Shown here piece by piece: positions 1 to 7,473 of a DNA stretch of 8,432 nucleotides (the first letter of the stretch is position 1; each line of letters starts with the position of its first letter). The notes below the pieces were generated by a model. That model did no database searches. It was not told the DNA's origin and worked only from the letters and a program-made list of their open reading frames with translations. The stretch lies in assembly GCA_013360535.1 (NCBI GenBank), contig JABWBL010000119.1:1-8432 (forward strand). The letters are read 5' to 3'. The DNA is from Planctomycetaceae bacterium. Lineage in GTDB: Bacteria; Planctomycetota; UBA1135; GCA-002686595. Both the position numbers and the translations under genes were made by a program.

Positions 1-2
1 GG

Positions 3-1007
3 ATCGGCGGGGGCGGCATCGTCGGTGACGCGCACCTGCCGGCCTATGCGCTGGGGAAGCTGCCGGTCGCGGGCCTGTTCGATCCCGACGTCGCGCGCGC
101 GCGGGAGTTGGCGCAGAAATTCGGGCTTCCGCGCGTGTTCGAGCGGCTCGAGGACGCGCTCGCGCTCGACGGGGCGATCTTCGACGTCGCGGTGCCGCCG
201 GCGGCGCTGGCTCACGTGGTGGAGCAGCTCCCACACGGCTCGTTCGCGCTGTTGCAGAAGCCGTTGGGGCGCGATCTCGCGGAGGCGACGCGCATCCTGC
301 GGGCGTGCCGCGAGCGACGCATCGTCGCGGGCGTCAACCTGCAGTTGCGTTACAGCCCGGCGATGCTCGCGCTCGCCGATGCGCTGCGGAAAGGGTGGCT
401 CGGTCGTGCGGTCGAGCTCGAGATCAACGTGCAGTGCCACATGCCGTGGCAACTGTGGCCGTTCCTCGCCGGGCTCGAGCGCATGGAGCTGCCGCTGCAT
501 TCGATCCACTACCTCGACACGATCCGCGGGCTGCTCGGCGAGCCGACTCGTGTGCAGGGTCGCACGGTGAAGCACCCCGATGCGCCGAAGCTCGCGAGCT
601 CGCGCACGACGGCGATCCTCGAGTACGGCGACGACGTGCGTTGCGCGTTGAGCGTCAACCACCACCACGACCACGGGCCGCGCCACCAGCGCTCGGAGCT
701 GCGGCTCGAAGGCACGCGCGGCGCCGCCGTCGTCGTGATGGGCGTCAACCTCGACTATCCGCGCGGGCGCCCGGACTCGTTCGAGCTCGCGGTCGAAGGC
801 GAGGACTGGCGCGAGGTTCCGCTCGTCGGCAATTGGTTCCCGCACGCGTTCCTCGGCGTGATGAACCACCTGCAGCGTGTCGCGTGCGGCGACGAACGCG
901 ACCTTCACTGTTCCGTCGAGAGCGCGTGGCGCACGATGGGCGTGATCGAGGCCCTGTACGAGGCCGATGCGGCGCGTGGTGTCGCCGTGCCGGAGCTTCC
1001 CGCGTGA
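3..1007 (+). CDS. Gfo/Idh/MocA-family oxidoreductase, 5'-truncated; candidate L-fucose (aldose) 1-dehydrogenase
   Basis: This is an NAD(P)-dependent sugar oxidoreductase, open at the left edge. The first complete codon is already inside the Rossmann strand-loop (IGGGGIVGDAHLPAY, the GxGxxG dinucleotide loop), so only about 5-10 N-terminal residues are missing; 334 residues are visible. The Lys-Pro motif that supplies the active-site lysine is at 258-263 but reads QKP rather than the usual EKP. The C-terminal domain carries the helix motif HSIHYLD, with His at 507-509 and Asp at 516-518, the usual catalytic His/Asp region of the family. Its TGA overlaps the GTG of the lactonase gene by 4 bp, so the two are probably co-translated. 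Known members such as Azospirillum L-arabinose 1-dehydrogenase and bacterial galactose 1-dehydrogenase oxidise an aldopyranose C1 to a lactone. L-fucose is 6-deoxy-L-galactose, so by context this enzyme likely makes L-fuconolactone. Family assignment is firm; the substrate is inferred. It could instead act on another sugar feeding the same operon. Confidence 0.9.
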   Translation: MGGGGIVGDAHLPAYALGKLPVAGLFDPDVARARELAQKFGLPRVFERLEDALALDGAIFDVAVPPAALAHVVEQLPHGSFALLQKPLGRDLAEATRILRACRERRIVAGVNLQLRYSPAMLALADALRKGWLGRAVELEINVQCHMPWQLWPFLAGLERMELPLHSIHYLDTIRGLLGEPTRVQGRTVKHPDAPKLASSRTTAILEYGDDVRCALSVNHHHDHGPRHQRSELRLEGTRGAAVVVMGVNLDYPRGRPDSFELAVEGEDWREVPLVGNWFPHAFLGVMNHLQRVACGDERDLHCSVESAWRTMGVIEALYEADAARGVAVPELPA

Positions 1008-1864
1008 CGGCGCGCATCGACGCTCACCAGCACTTCTGGAAGCTCGCGCGCGGCGACTACCGCTGGCTCGGGCCGGAGCTCGCGCCGCTGTACCGCGACT
1101 TCGGGCCGCAGGATCTCGCGCCGCTGCGCGCGCGCCACGGCATCGCTGGCAGCGTCGTCGTGCAGGCCGCGGACACGCTCGCGGAGACCGAATTCCTGCT
1201 GAAAATCGCGGGAAACGAGCCGAGCGTGCTCGGTGTCGTCGGTTGGGTCGAGCTCGAGTCGCGCAACGCGCCCGACACGCTCGCGCGGCTCGCGCAGCAT
1301 CCCAAGTTCGTCGGCGTGCGGCCGATGCTGCAGGATCTCGCGGACGAGCGCTGGATCCTGCGGGAGAGCGTCGCGCCCGCGTTGCACGCGCTGGTCGAGC
1401 TCGACCTCGCCTTCGACGCGCTCGTCAAGCCGCGCCATCTCCCGCACCTCGTCACGCTCGTCGAGCGCCATCCCGAGCTGCGCATCGTGATCGACCACGG
1501 CGCCAAGCCCGACATCGCGGCCGGCCCCGGATGGAGCGGCTTTTCCGCGTGGGTTTCGCACCTGCGAACGCTCGGGCGCCAGCCTTTGCTTCACTGCAAG
1601 CTCTCCGGGCTCGCGACCGAAGCGCGCGCCGATTGGACCCCGGAAGACCTGCGTCCGCACGTCGATGCGCTCTTGGGTGCTTTCGGGCCGGAGCGCATGA
1701 TGTGGGGAAGCGACTGGCCCGTCGTCGAACTCGGCGGCGGCTATGACCGCTGGGCGAGCGTCTCGCACGCGCTCGTCGCTCCCCTCAACCCCGCAGAACG
1801 ACTCGCACTGTTCGGCGCCACCGCCGCAGGGTTCTACGGGCTCGAGCTGAACACCCTTCCATGA
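1004..1864 (+). CDS. Amidohydrolase-family sugar lactonase (probable L-fucono-1,5-lactonase)
   Basis: A 286-residue metal-dependent hydrolase of the amidohydrolase_2 / COG3618 type, expected to open L-fuconolactone to L-fuconate in the cytoplasm. Visible hallmarks are the N-terminal metal motif DAHQHFW (His8, His10), IDHGAKP near residues 163-169 (His165), HCKLSGL at 197-203, and the C-terminal GSDWPV motif whose Asp237 is the conserved catalytic/metal aspartate. The length is typical of the family. The GTG at 1004 is chosen as start because it places the HQH motif at residue 8, as in relatives, is preceded by GGAG at 992-995, and overlaps the upstream stop as GTGA. The reading frame stays open far upstream, but that extension has no family resemblance and overlaps the dehydrogenase. 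Its stop overlaps the next gene's ATG as ATGA. A lactonase for L-rhamnono- or L-galactonolactone is the main alternative; the downstream fuconate dehydratase favours L-fuconolactone. Confidence 0.9.
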   Translation: MTARIDAHQHFWKLARGDYRWLGPELAPLYRDFGPQDLAPLRARHGIAGSVVVQAADTLAETEFLLKIAGNEPSVLGVVGWVELESRNAPDTLARLAQHPKFVGVRPMLQDLADERWILRESVAPALHALVELDLAFDALVKPRHLPHLVTLVERHPELRIVIDHGAKPDIAAGPGWSGFSAWVSHLRTLGRQPLLHCKLSGLATEARADWTPEDLRPHVDALLGAFGPERMMWGSDWPVVELGGGYDRWASVSHALVAPLNPAERLALFGATAAGFYGLELNTLP

Positions 1865-3174
1865 CCCAAGTCCGCATCACCGGGCTCGAAGCCCGCGACA
1901 TCCGCTTTCCGACCTCGGACCACGCCGACGGCTCGGACGCGATGCACCCCGACCCCGACTACTCGGCCGCTTACGTCGTGCTGCGCACGAACGTGGAAGG
2001 GCTCGAGGGCCACGGCCTGACGTTCACGATCGGACGTGGCAACGAGCTGTGCGTCGACGCCGCACGTTCACTCGCGCGCCTCGTCGTCGGGCGCACGCTC
2101 GACGGAATCGTGCAGGATTTCGCGGGTTTCTGGCGCGCGCTCGCGAGCGACTCGCAGCTGCGCTGGGTCGGGCCCGAGAAGGGCGTGATCCACCTCGCGA
2201 CGGCCGCGATCGTCAACGCGGCCTGGGACCTGTACGCGAAGAGCGAGCGCAAGCCGCTGTGGAAGCTCGTGGTCGACATGAGCCCCGAACAGCTCGTGTC
2301 GAGCCTCGACTTCCGCTACGTCACCGACGCGCTGCCGCGCGAAGACGCGCTCGACATCCTGCGCGACAGCCGTTCGCAGCGTGCGGCCCGCGAGGCGCAG
2401 ATGCGCGCCCAGGGGTATCCCGCGTACACGACTTCCGCGGGCTGGCTCGGTTATCCCGACGACAAGATCCGCACGCTGTGCCGCAAGGGCATCGCGGAAG
2501 GCTGGAACCACTTCAAGATCAAGGTCGGCGCCGACCTCGCCGACGACCTGCGCCGCGCGGCGATCGTGCGCGAGGAGATCGGCCCGCGGCGCAAGCTGAT
2601 GTTCGACGCGAACCAGCGCTGGGACGTCGGCGCGGCGATCGAGAACATGAAGGAGCTCGCGCGCTTCGACCCGTGGTGGATCGAGGAGCCGACCTCGCCC
2701 GACGACGTGCTCGGCCACGCGGCGATCGCGCGCGCCATCGCGCCGATCGGCGTCGCGACGGGTGAGCAATGCCAGAACCGCGTGATGTTCAAGCAGCTCC
2801 TGCAGGCTGACGCGATCAAGTTCTGCCAGATCGACTCGTGCCGCCTCGGTGGCCTGAACGAGGTGCTCACGGTGATGCTGCTCGCCAGGCGCTTCGGCGT
2901 TCCGGTCTGCCCGCACGCGGGCGGCGTCGGCCTCTGCGAGTACGTCAATCACCTCGTGATGATCGACTACATCTGCATCTCGGGTTCGCTCGAGAACCGC
3001 GTCGCGGAGTTCGTCAGCCACCTGCACGAGCACTTCGAGAACCCGTCCGTCGTGCGCAACGGCCACTACACCGTGCCCGAGGCGCCCGGCTACGGAATCA
3101 CGATGAAGCGCGCTTCGCTCGAGGAATTCGAGCATCCCGACGGGCCGGTCTGGGCCGCGCGCGCGGCGAGGTGA
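1861..3174 (+). CDS. L-fuconate dehydratase (enolase superfamily)
   Basis: A 437-residue acid-sugar dehydratase of the mandelate-racemase branch of the enolase superfamily. It removes water from L-fuconate to give 2-keto-3-deoxy-L-fuconate. The N-terminal capping domain carries the fuconate-dehydratase stretch around [20 protein letters not shown] (20-38). The barrel has KIK (Lys219, Lys221), the Mg2+ ligands Asp249 (MFDANQRW), Glu275 (WIEEP) and Glu302 (TGEQCQNR), and His352 ([11 protein letters not shown]) paired with Asp325. From memory, the Xanthomonas campestris L-fuconate dehydratase has Lys220 and His351 as its catalytic bases; here both fall one residue later, so essentially every functional residue is present in register. 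Human ENOSF1 belongs to the same group. The ATG overlaps the lactonase stop (ATGA) with only a weak Shine-Dalgarno, which suggests translational coupling. This is the most specific assignment in the operon and anchors the interpretation of its neighbours. Confidence 0.95.
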   Translation: MTQVRITGLEARDIRFPTSDHADGSDAMHPDPDYSAAYVVLRTNVEGLEGHGLTFTIGRGNELCVDAARSLARLVVGRTLDGIVQDFAGFWRALASDSQLRWVGPEKGVIHLATAAIVNAAWDLYAKSERKPLWKLVVDMSPEQLVSSLDFRYVTDALPREDALDILRDSRSQRAAREAQMRAQGYPAYTTSAGWLGYPDDKIRTLCRKGIAEGWNHFKIKVGADLADDLRRAAIVREEIGPRRKLMFDANQRWDVGAAIENMKELARFDPWWIEEPTSPDDVLGHAAIARAIAPIGVATGEQCQNRVMFKQLLQADAIKFCQIDSCRLGGLNEVLTVMLLARRFGVPVCPHAGGVGLCEYVNHLVMIDYICISGSLENRVAEFVSHLHEHFENPSVVRNGHYTVPEAPGYGITMKRASLEEFEHPDGPVWAARAAR

Positions 3175-3915
<741 letters not shown>

Positions 3916-3932
3916 ACCCAAGGACCTGCGAC

Positions 3933-4781
3933 ATGAAGCTCTTTCGATTCGGCGAGCCCGGCCGCGAGCAGCCCGGCATTCTCGACGCGCACGGCCAGCG
4001 GCGCTCGCTGCAGGGCGTGATCGACGACGTGCGCGGGGCCCAGCTCGCGCCGGAAGCGCTCGCGCGACTCGCGAAGCTCGACCTGTCGAAGCTCCCGCTC
4101 GTCCCCGAAGGCGCGCGCTTCGGCCCGTGCGTCGCCGGAACGGGCAAGTTCATCTGCATCGGCCTCAACTACGCCGACCACGCGGCGGAAACCGGCGCGC
4201 AGGTGCCCGCGGAGCCCGTCGTGTTCATGAAGGCGACGAGCGCGATCGTCGGCCCCAACGACGACGTCGTGATCCCGCGCGGCTCGCGCAAGAGCGACTG
4301 GGAAGTCGAGCTCGGCCTCGTGATCGGCAGCGCGGCGAAGTACGTGAGCCCAGAGCGCGCGCTCGAGCACGTCGCGGGTTTCTGCGTCATCAACGACCTC
4401 TCCGAGCGCGAGTACCAGCTCGAGCGCCTGGGCCAGTGGGACAAGGGCAAGGGCTGCGACACGTTCGGTCCGATCGGACCCTACCTCGTCACGCGCGACG
4501 AAGTGCCCGACCCGCAGAACCTGCACCTGTGGCTCGAGGTCGACGGCCATCGCTACCAGGACGGCAACACGCGCACGATGGTCTACACCTGCGCGTTCCT
4601 CGTGTCGTACCTGAGCCAGTTCTTCACGCTGCACCCCGGCGATGTCGTCTCGACCGGCACGCCGCCCGGCGTCGGCCTCGGCCAGAAGCCCGAACCGATC
4701 TACCTGCGCGCCGGACAGGTGATGCGCCTTGGCATCGACGGCCTCGGCGAGCAGCGCCAGCGCACGCTCGCCGACATGTAG
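3933..4781 (+). CDS. Fumarylacetoacetate hydrolase-family 2,4-diketo-3-deoxy-L-fuconate hydrolase (probable)
   Basis: A 282-residue FAH-fold hydrolase that should cleave the C-C bond of 2,4-diketo-3-deoxy-L-fuconate to pyruvate and L-lactate, ending the pathway. Residues 1-65 form the small N-terminal domain typical of this subgroup. The FAH core begins near residue 70 with IGLNYADHAAE (76-86, containing Asp82 and His83). Metal ligands are Glu124 and Glu126 (DWEVELG) and Asp155 (NDLSERE). A lysine-rich loop WDKGKGCDTFGP (169-180) and STGTPPGVG (240-248) complete the active site. ATG 3933 is preceded by AAGGA at 3920-3924. The gene lies 17 bp after the dehydrogenase stop and is the last gene of the operon, ending 15 bp from a convergent gene. 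Automatic annotation often labels such proteins ureidoglycolate lyase; the operon context argues against that here. Confidence 0.9.
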   Translation: MKLFRFGEPGREQPGILDAHGQRRSLQGVIDDVRGAQLAPEALARLAKLDLSKLPLVPEGARFGPCVAGTGKFICIGLNYADHAAETGAQVPAEPVVFMKATSAIVGPNDDVVIPRGSRKSDWEVELGLVIGSAAKYVSPERALEHVAGFCVINDLSEREYQLERLGQWDKGKGCDTFGPIGPYLVTRDEVPDPQNLHLWLEVDGHRYQDGNTRTMVYTCAFLVSYLSQFFTLHPGDVVSTGTPPGVGLGQKPEPIYLRAGQVMRLGIDGLGEQRQRTLADM

Positions 4782-4796
4782 CCGCGCTTCACGGGT

Positions 4797-5975
4797 TCAA
4801 GGCCCGAGCTCGAAGCGGGCGGCGTCCGACAGCAGGTAGCCGCCGTCGGCGAGCGGATCGCGCGCGAGGAATTGCGCCCACACCGTCGTTCCCGCGCCGA
4901 GCTGCGTCGCCTGCGACACGAACGTGTTGAAGTCGAACTCGAGCGAGCCCGAGCAAGTGCTCGCCGGCAAGGCATCACCCCCGGTGTCGAGCAGCGGACG
5001 CGCGCGCGCCGGAGAGACGAGGCAGAGCGTGACGCCGTGGAACGGCGCCTGCGCCGCTCCCTGAAGGCTGTACATCAACAGGCCGCTGCGCTGGTTGAGG
5101 AACGGTGCCGCGGAAAGCACGAAGCCGTCAGGAGCAGTGGCGCTCGGCGTTCCGGAATGGGACAGCACCGGCCTGCACGCGAGCGAGTTCACGCTCGGAA
5201 CGCAGTACTTCACCGGGCCCTGAAGCAGGAACTCCGCGCCGCGGATGTCGAGGCCGGAGAAGCCGGGCCCGATCTGGGTCGGCCGTCCTGTCTCGCGATC
5301 AAGCTCGAACAGGGCGTGCCGCATCCCGAACAGCCGCCCGTCGGGCGTGAAGGCCAACGTCTGGATGTCCTCCGGGTTGCCCCACTGCCCATCGACGTCC
5401 GTGATCGCCCCGGTGACGGCGTTGATCCGGACGAGCCCTTGCGTGCTGCGCCAGGCGAACAGCTCGCCCTCCGGAGAGACCGCGAGCGACTGCAGCGCGA
5501 TGTTGGAGCCTTCGAACGTCATCTGCGCGAGCAACGTGCGGACGGTGGTCGAGCCCTGCGGTGCCGAGAGGTCGAGTCGGTAGAGCCGGCTCGCCGTCGA
5601 CCCGTTGAGGTTGTCGATCGCGTAGAACTGGTCGTCGTCGCCGTGCGCGAGCGCCCGGATGCTGTTGAGGAAGGGGATGTGCAGCTGGGTCGTCGTGCCC
5701 AGCACCGGATCGATCCTCCACAGTCGCGAGGGGCCGTAGTTCGCGTCGTTCGCCGTGATGAAGCCGCCGTCCGGCGTGACCGCGAGCGAGTTGAGGCCGC
5801 TGCGTCCGGTTGGACCGATCACGGTCGCGGTTCCCGTCGCGGCATCGATGCGCACGCATCGCCCGTCCCAAGTGACCGCGAGCAGCTCGAGTCCCTGCTG
5901 GGCCCGCAGCGGAGCCGAAACTTGCAGCGCGAGCGTGAACACGGCGAGGCCGCTCGAGAGTCGATCGAACTTCAT
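4797..5975 (-). CDS. Secreted propeller-like protein with planctomycete-type four-cysteine C-terminal domain
   Basis: A 392-residue exported protein of unknown function. Residues 1-25 form a Sec signal peptide (basic start, hydrophobic core at 9-20, probable cleavage after LRA25). Residues 30-250 contain repeated short units of the form LAVTPDG..F...LWRIDP..GT.T.IG (for example at 63-70, 85-95, 163-170, 182-192 and 207-215), which suggests a beta-propeller of the kind that reads as 'values along a log'. Residues 256-390 form a distinct module with four cysteines (258, 267, 318, 341), a GTPSA turn, the segment SGSLEFDFN and a terminal LSDAARFELGP. I associate that pattern from memory with many exported planctomycete proteins; I know no assigned function. 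The start is fixed by GGAGGAA at 5982-5988, six bases before the ATG. The gene is convergent with the fucose operon and shares no obvious job with it. Confidence 0.85.
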   Translation of the reverse strand: MKFDRLSSGLAVFTLALQVSAPLRAQQGLELLAVTWDGRCVRIDAATGTATVIGPTGRSGLNSLAVTPDGGFITANDANYGPSRLWRIDPVLGTTTQLHIPFLNSIRALAHGDDDQFYAIDNLNGSTASRLYRLDLSAPQGSTTVRTLLAQMTFEGSNIALQSLAVSPEGELFAWRSTQGLVRINAVTGAITDVDGQWGNPEDIQTLAFTPDGRLFGMRHALFELDRETGRPTQIGPGFSGLDIRGAEFLLQGPVKYCVPSVNSLACRPVLSHSGTPSATAPDGFVLSAAPFLNQRSGLLMYSLQGAAQAPFHGVTLCLVSPARARPLLDTGGDALPASTCSGSLEFDFNTFVSQATQLGAGTTVWAQFLARDPLADGGYLLSDAARFELGP

Positions 5976-6100
5976 CTTGCGTTCCTCCGGCGTGCGTGGC
6001 GCGCTTGGCGTTGCCGGCCGGAATGGGGCCAGCTCGCGCCGGAGCAGAGGCTACTCGAAGGGCCGTGATCCCGCGAGGTCCCGCGCGTCGACCCGTTGCG

Positions 6101-6793
6101 TCACATCTTCCAGCTGGGCAGGCGGTACTTGTCGGGCTCGCTCTCGAACAGCTCGCGCGTGTCGACCGACTCGAAGAAGTAGCGCACGCCGGCGTGCGAG
6201 AAGCGCGGGGATTCGAGCGTCGGACGGAAGCGGCGGCGCGAGACGGGGTCGGTGAGCAGCCCGCAGTAGGCGACGACGTCGTCGAGGAAACGCTCGCGCT
6301 CCCACAGGTCGGCGAAGAAGAAGCTCTCCCAGTTGATCCGCACGCAGTGCTCGGCGTCGAGCACGGCCGCGCGCCGCGGGTCGAGGTAGCTCGCGAGCGC
6401 GAGGCCGCGCCTGGCGAGGAACTGCGGGACGTCCTGCACGAAGACGTCGGGGCACGGAACTCAGCAAAAGCCGATCGGGCGGCCGTTGACGAAGGCTGGA
6501 GGCACGCGGCGGCTGAGCTTGTTGCCGGTGAGCACGATGCACGAGTCGTTGAGCGAGTCCTGACCTTCCGCGTAGTGCACGCGCGGGTGCAGTGGATCGG
6601 ACGTGGGGATGTAGAAGGCACCCGAATCCGTCGGCAATTTCGCCCGGAACTCCGGCATGGAGGCCAGCGGTTGCGGCTCGTGCTCGGGCAGCTCGGGCAC
6701 CGCGGTCGGCTGGGGCGCAGGTTCGAGTGGAGCGCTCGCGCAGGCGGCGAGCGGAACGACGAGGAGGGCGAGCAGGAGCCGCTGGCGATGCAT
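6101..6793 (-). CDS. Candidate selenoprotein: lipoprotein with three YHS/TRASH-like modules, in-frame TGA at 6461-6463
   Basis: Read as one gene this is a 230-residue lipoprotein. Residues 1-18 are a lipoprotein signal (hydrophobic core, LAAC lipobox, Cys18), followed by a Pro/Glu-rich linker to about residue 45. Module 1 (about 84-128) has the YHS-like layout C85..TGNKL....FVNGRPIGFC-U-VPC...F, with Cys110, TGA codon 111 and Cys114. Relatives I recall have FCCxxC there, so the TGA replaces exactly one metal/redox cysteine and leaves a UxxC pair. Modules 2 (about 135-177) and 3 (about 178-226, DPVS...VRYFFES...F.SEPDKYRLP) repeat the fold but have lost most cysteines. After the TGA the same frame continues for about 120 codons with very high G/C at third positions, and a SECIS-like hairpin follows immediately. 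Start: ATG 6793 is preferred over GTG 6802 because it sits directly before the signal peptide. Alternatives are a pseudogene with a nonsense mutation or a base-call error. Function is unknown; metal handling or thiol/selenol redox chemistry in the envelope is inferred. Confidence 0.7.
6428..6463 (-). promoter_or_regulatory. Putative bacterial SECIS element following the in-frame UGA
   Basis: On the minus strand the UGA (6463-6461) is followed after 12 nt by an 8-bp stem, GACGUCUU (6448-6441) pairing with AGGACGUC (6435-6428), including one U-G wobble, closed by the pentaloop CGUGC (6440-6436). The loop begins 20 nt after the UGA and has G at its second position. The bacterial SECIS rules I know (a hairpin directly downstream of UGA, about 16-37 nt to the apical loop, small loop with a G among its first two bases) are all met. 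Such hairpins occur by chance in GC-rich DNA, so this supports but does not prove selenocysteine decoding. Confidence 0.5.
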
Positions 6794-6825
6794 GGCGCCC
6801 ACCTACGCGGCGCGCCGCGCGCCGT

Positions 6826-6834
6826 TGGGATAAT
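6826..6834 (+). promoter_or_regulatory. Possible extended -10 promoter element in the divergent gap
   Basis: TGGGATAAT matches the extended -10 form TGnTATAAT with one mismatch and sits in the only A/T-rich patch of the 93-bp gap between the divergent lipoprotein genes. It would start transcription near 6841, leaving a leader of about 45 nt before the ATG at 6887. No -35 hexamer is visible, as often for extended -10 promoters. On the opposite strand the same patch (AATTAT) could serve the YHS lipoprotein, but the match is poorer. Confidence 0.3.
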
Positions 6835-6886
6835 TCGCGCCAGATCGAGGGCTTCACGTCGCGCGAGCGCGCGCTACCGTTGGCGC

Positions 6887-7447
6887 ATGAAGCTCCTCGC
6901 CCTTGCCCTCGCGCTCGCCGGTGCGCTGTCCGCCGGCTGCGTGTCCAGCACTCCCCGCAACGAGACTCCGATGGTGACGATGAACAAGGTCGTGCCGTGC
7001 CTGTGGTTCCAGCATGACGCCGAAGCGGCGGCGAAGCGTTATTGCGAGCTCGTGCCCGGCTCGCGCATCGTCTCCGTCGCGCGCTACGGCCCCGGAATGC
7101 CGATGCCCGAAGGCACCGAGATGCTCGTGCAGCTCGAGCTCGGCGGGACGCAGCTGACGTTCCTGAACGGTGGTCCGCAGTTCAAGCTGAACGAGGCCGC
7201 GTCGCTGTTCGTGCGCTGCGAGGATCAGGCCGAGATCGATCGGCTGTGGAGCGCGCTCGGCAACGGAGGTCGCGAGATGGCTTGCGGCTGGCTCGAGGAT
7301 CGCTGGGGCGTGTCGTGGCAGATCGTGCCGCGCCAGCTCGACGAGTGGATGGCCGGTCCGCCGGAGAAGGCCGGACGCACGATGATGGCGCTGCTCGGCA
7401 TGGTGAAGCTCGACATCGCCACGCTGCAGAAGGCCTACGACGGCTGA
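6887..7447 (+). CDS. PhnB-like VOC-superfamily protein with N-terminal (lipoprotein-like) signal
   Basis: A 186-residue protein whose residues 33-183 match the PhnB / '3-demethylubiquinone 3-methyltransferase-like' VOC (glyoxalase/dioxygenase fold) family: NKVVPCLWFQHDAEAAAKRY at the start, SRIVSVARYGPG, the strand LTFLNGGPQFK (90-100), ASLFVRCED, and the diagnostic GWLEDRWGVSWQIVP (134-148), ending in KLDIATLQKAY. No enzymatic activity is established for most members. Relatives normally start near residue 29-32 and are cytoplasmic. Here an extra 28-residue N-terminus (MKLLALALALAGALSAGC) forms a signal sequence with Cys18 in a near-lipobox, though Ser at -3 is not ideal. ATG 6887 gives the full signal; the internal ATGs at 6971 and 6980 would give the usual cytoplasmic form but lack a convincing ribosome site. 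It is divergent from the YHS lipoprotein and followed by a terminator. Confidence 0.85.
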   Translation: MKLLALALALAGALSAGCVSSTPRNETPMVTMNKVVPCLWFQHDAEAAAKRYCELVPGSRIVSVARYGPGMPMPEGTEMLVQLELGGTQLTFLNGGPQFKLNEAASLFVRCEDQAEIDRLWSALGNGGREMACGWLEDRWGVSWQIVPRQLDEWMAGPPEKAGRTMMALLGMVKLDIATLQKAYDG

Positions 7448-7473
7448 GCGCCCGCGCTCCGGCTCCGATCGAA

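Noticed and set aside
305..1003. Upstream open frame before the lactonase GTG
   Set aside because: Arg/Ala-rich shadow of the overlapping dehydrogenase; family members begin at the DAHQHFW motif.
3933..4781. Ureidoglycolate lyase annotation
   Set aside because: The FAH fold alone cannot distinguish these activities; no purine-degradation gene is nearby, while the whole fuconate pathway precedes it.
4802..4820. GCCCG...CGGGC hairpin as terminator for the fucose operon
   Set aside because: Only five pairs, inside the 3' end of the convergent coding region, with no T-run; not distinguishable from chance in GC-rich DNA.
5976..6100. Promoter or terminator between the two minus-strand genes
   Set aside because: Apart from the GGAGGAA ribosome site, no -10/-35 pair, strong hairpin or T-run could be identified.
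6101..6439. Separate 112-residue gene starting at GTG 6439
   Set aside because: It is in the same frame as the upstream lipoprotein, has no ribosome site, and its start lies inside the UGA-proximal hairpin. The protein only makes sense as the continuation of the YHS-like module.
6101..6802. Simple pseudogene or frameshift
   Set aside because: No shift of frame is needed, the stop is a single TGA at an expected Cys position, and coding character is undiminished afterwards. A nonsense mutation or base error remains possible and is listed as the main alternative.
6794..6802. GTG start three codons upstream for the YHS lipoprotein
   Set aside because: The ATG at 6791-6793 directly precedes the basic signal-peptide start, and the extra residues add nothing recognisable.
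5996..6886. Long plus-strand N-terminal extension of the VOC protein
   Set aside because: It is antisense to the YHS lipoprotein gene, shows no family similarity, and the signal sequence at 6887 marks the real start.
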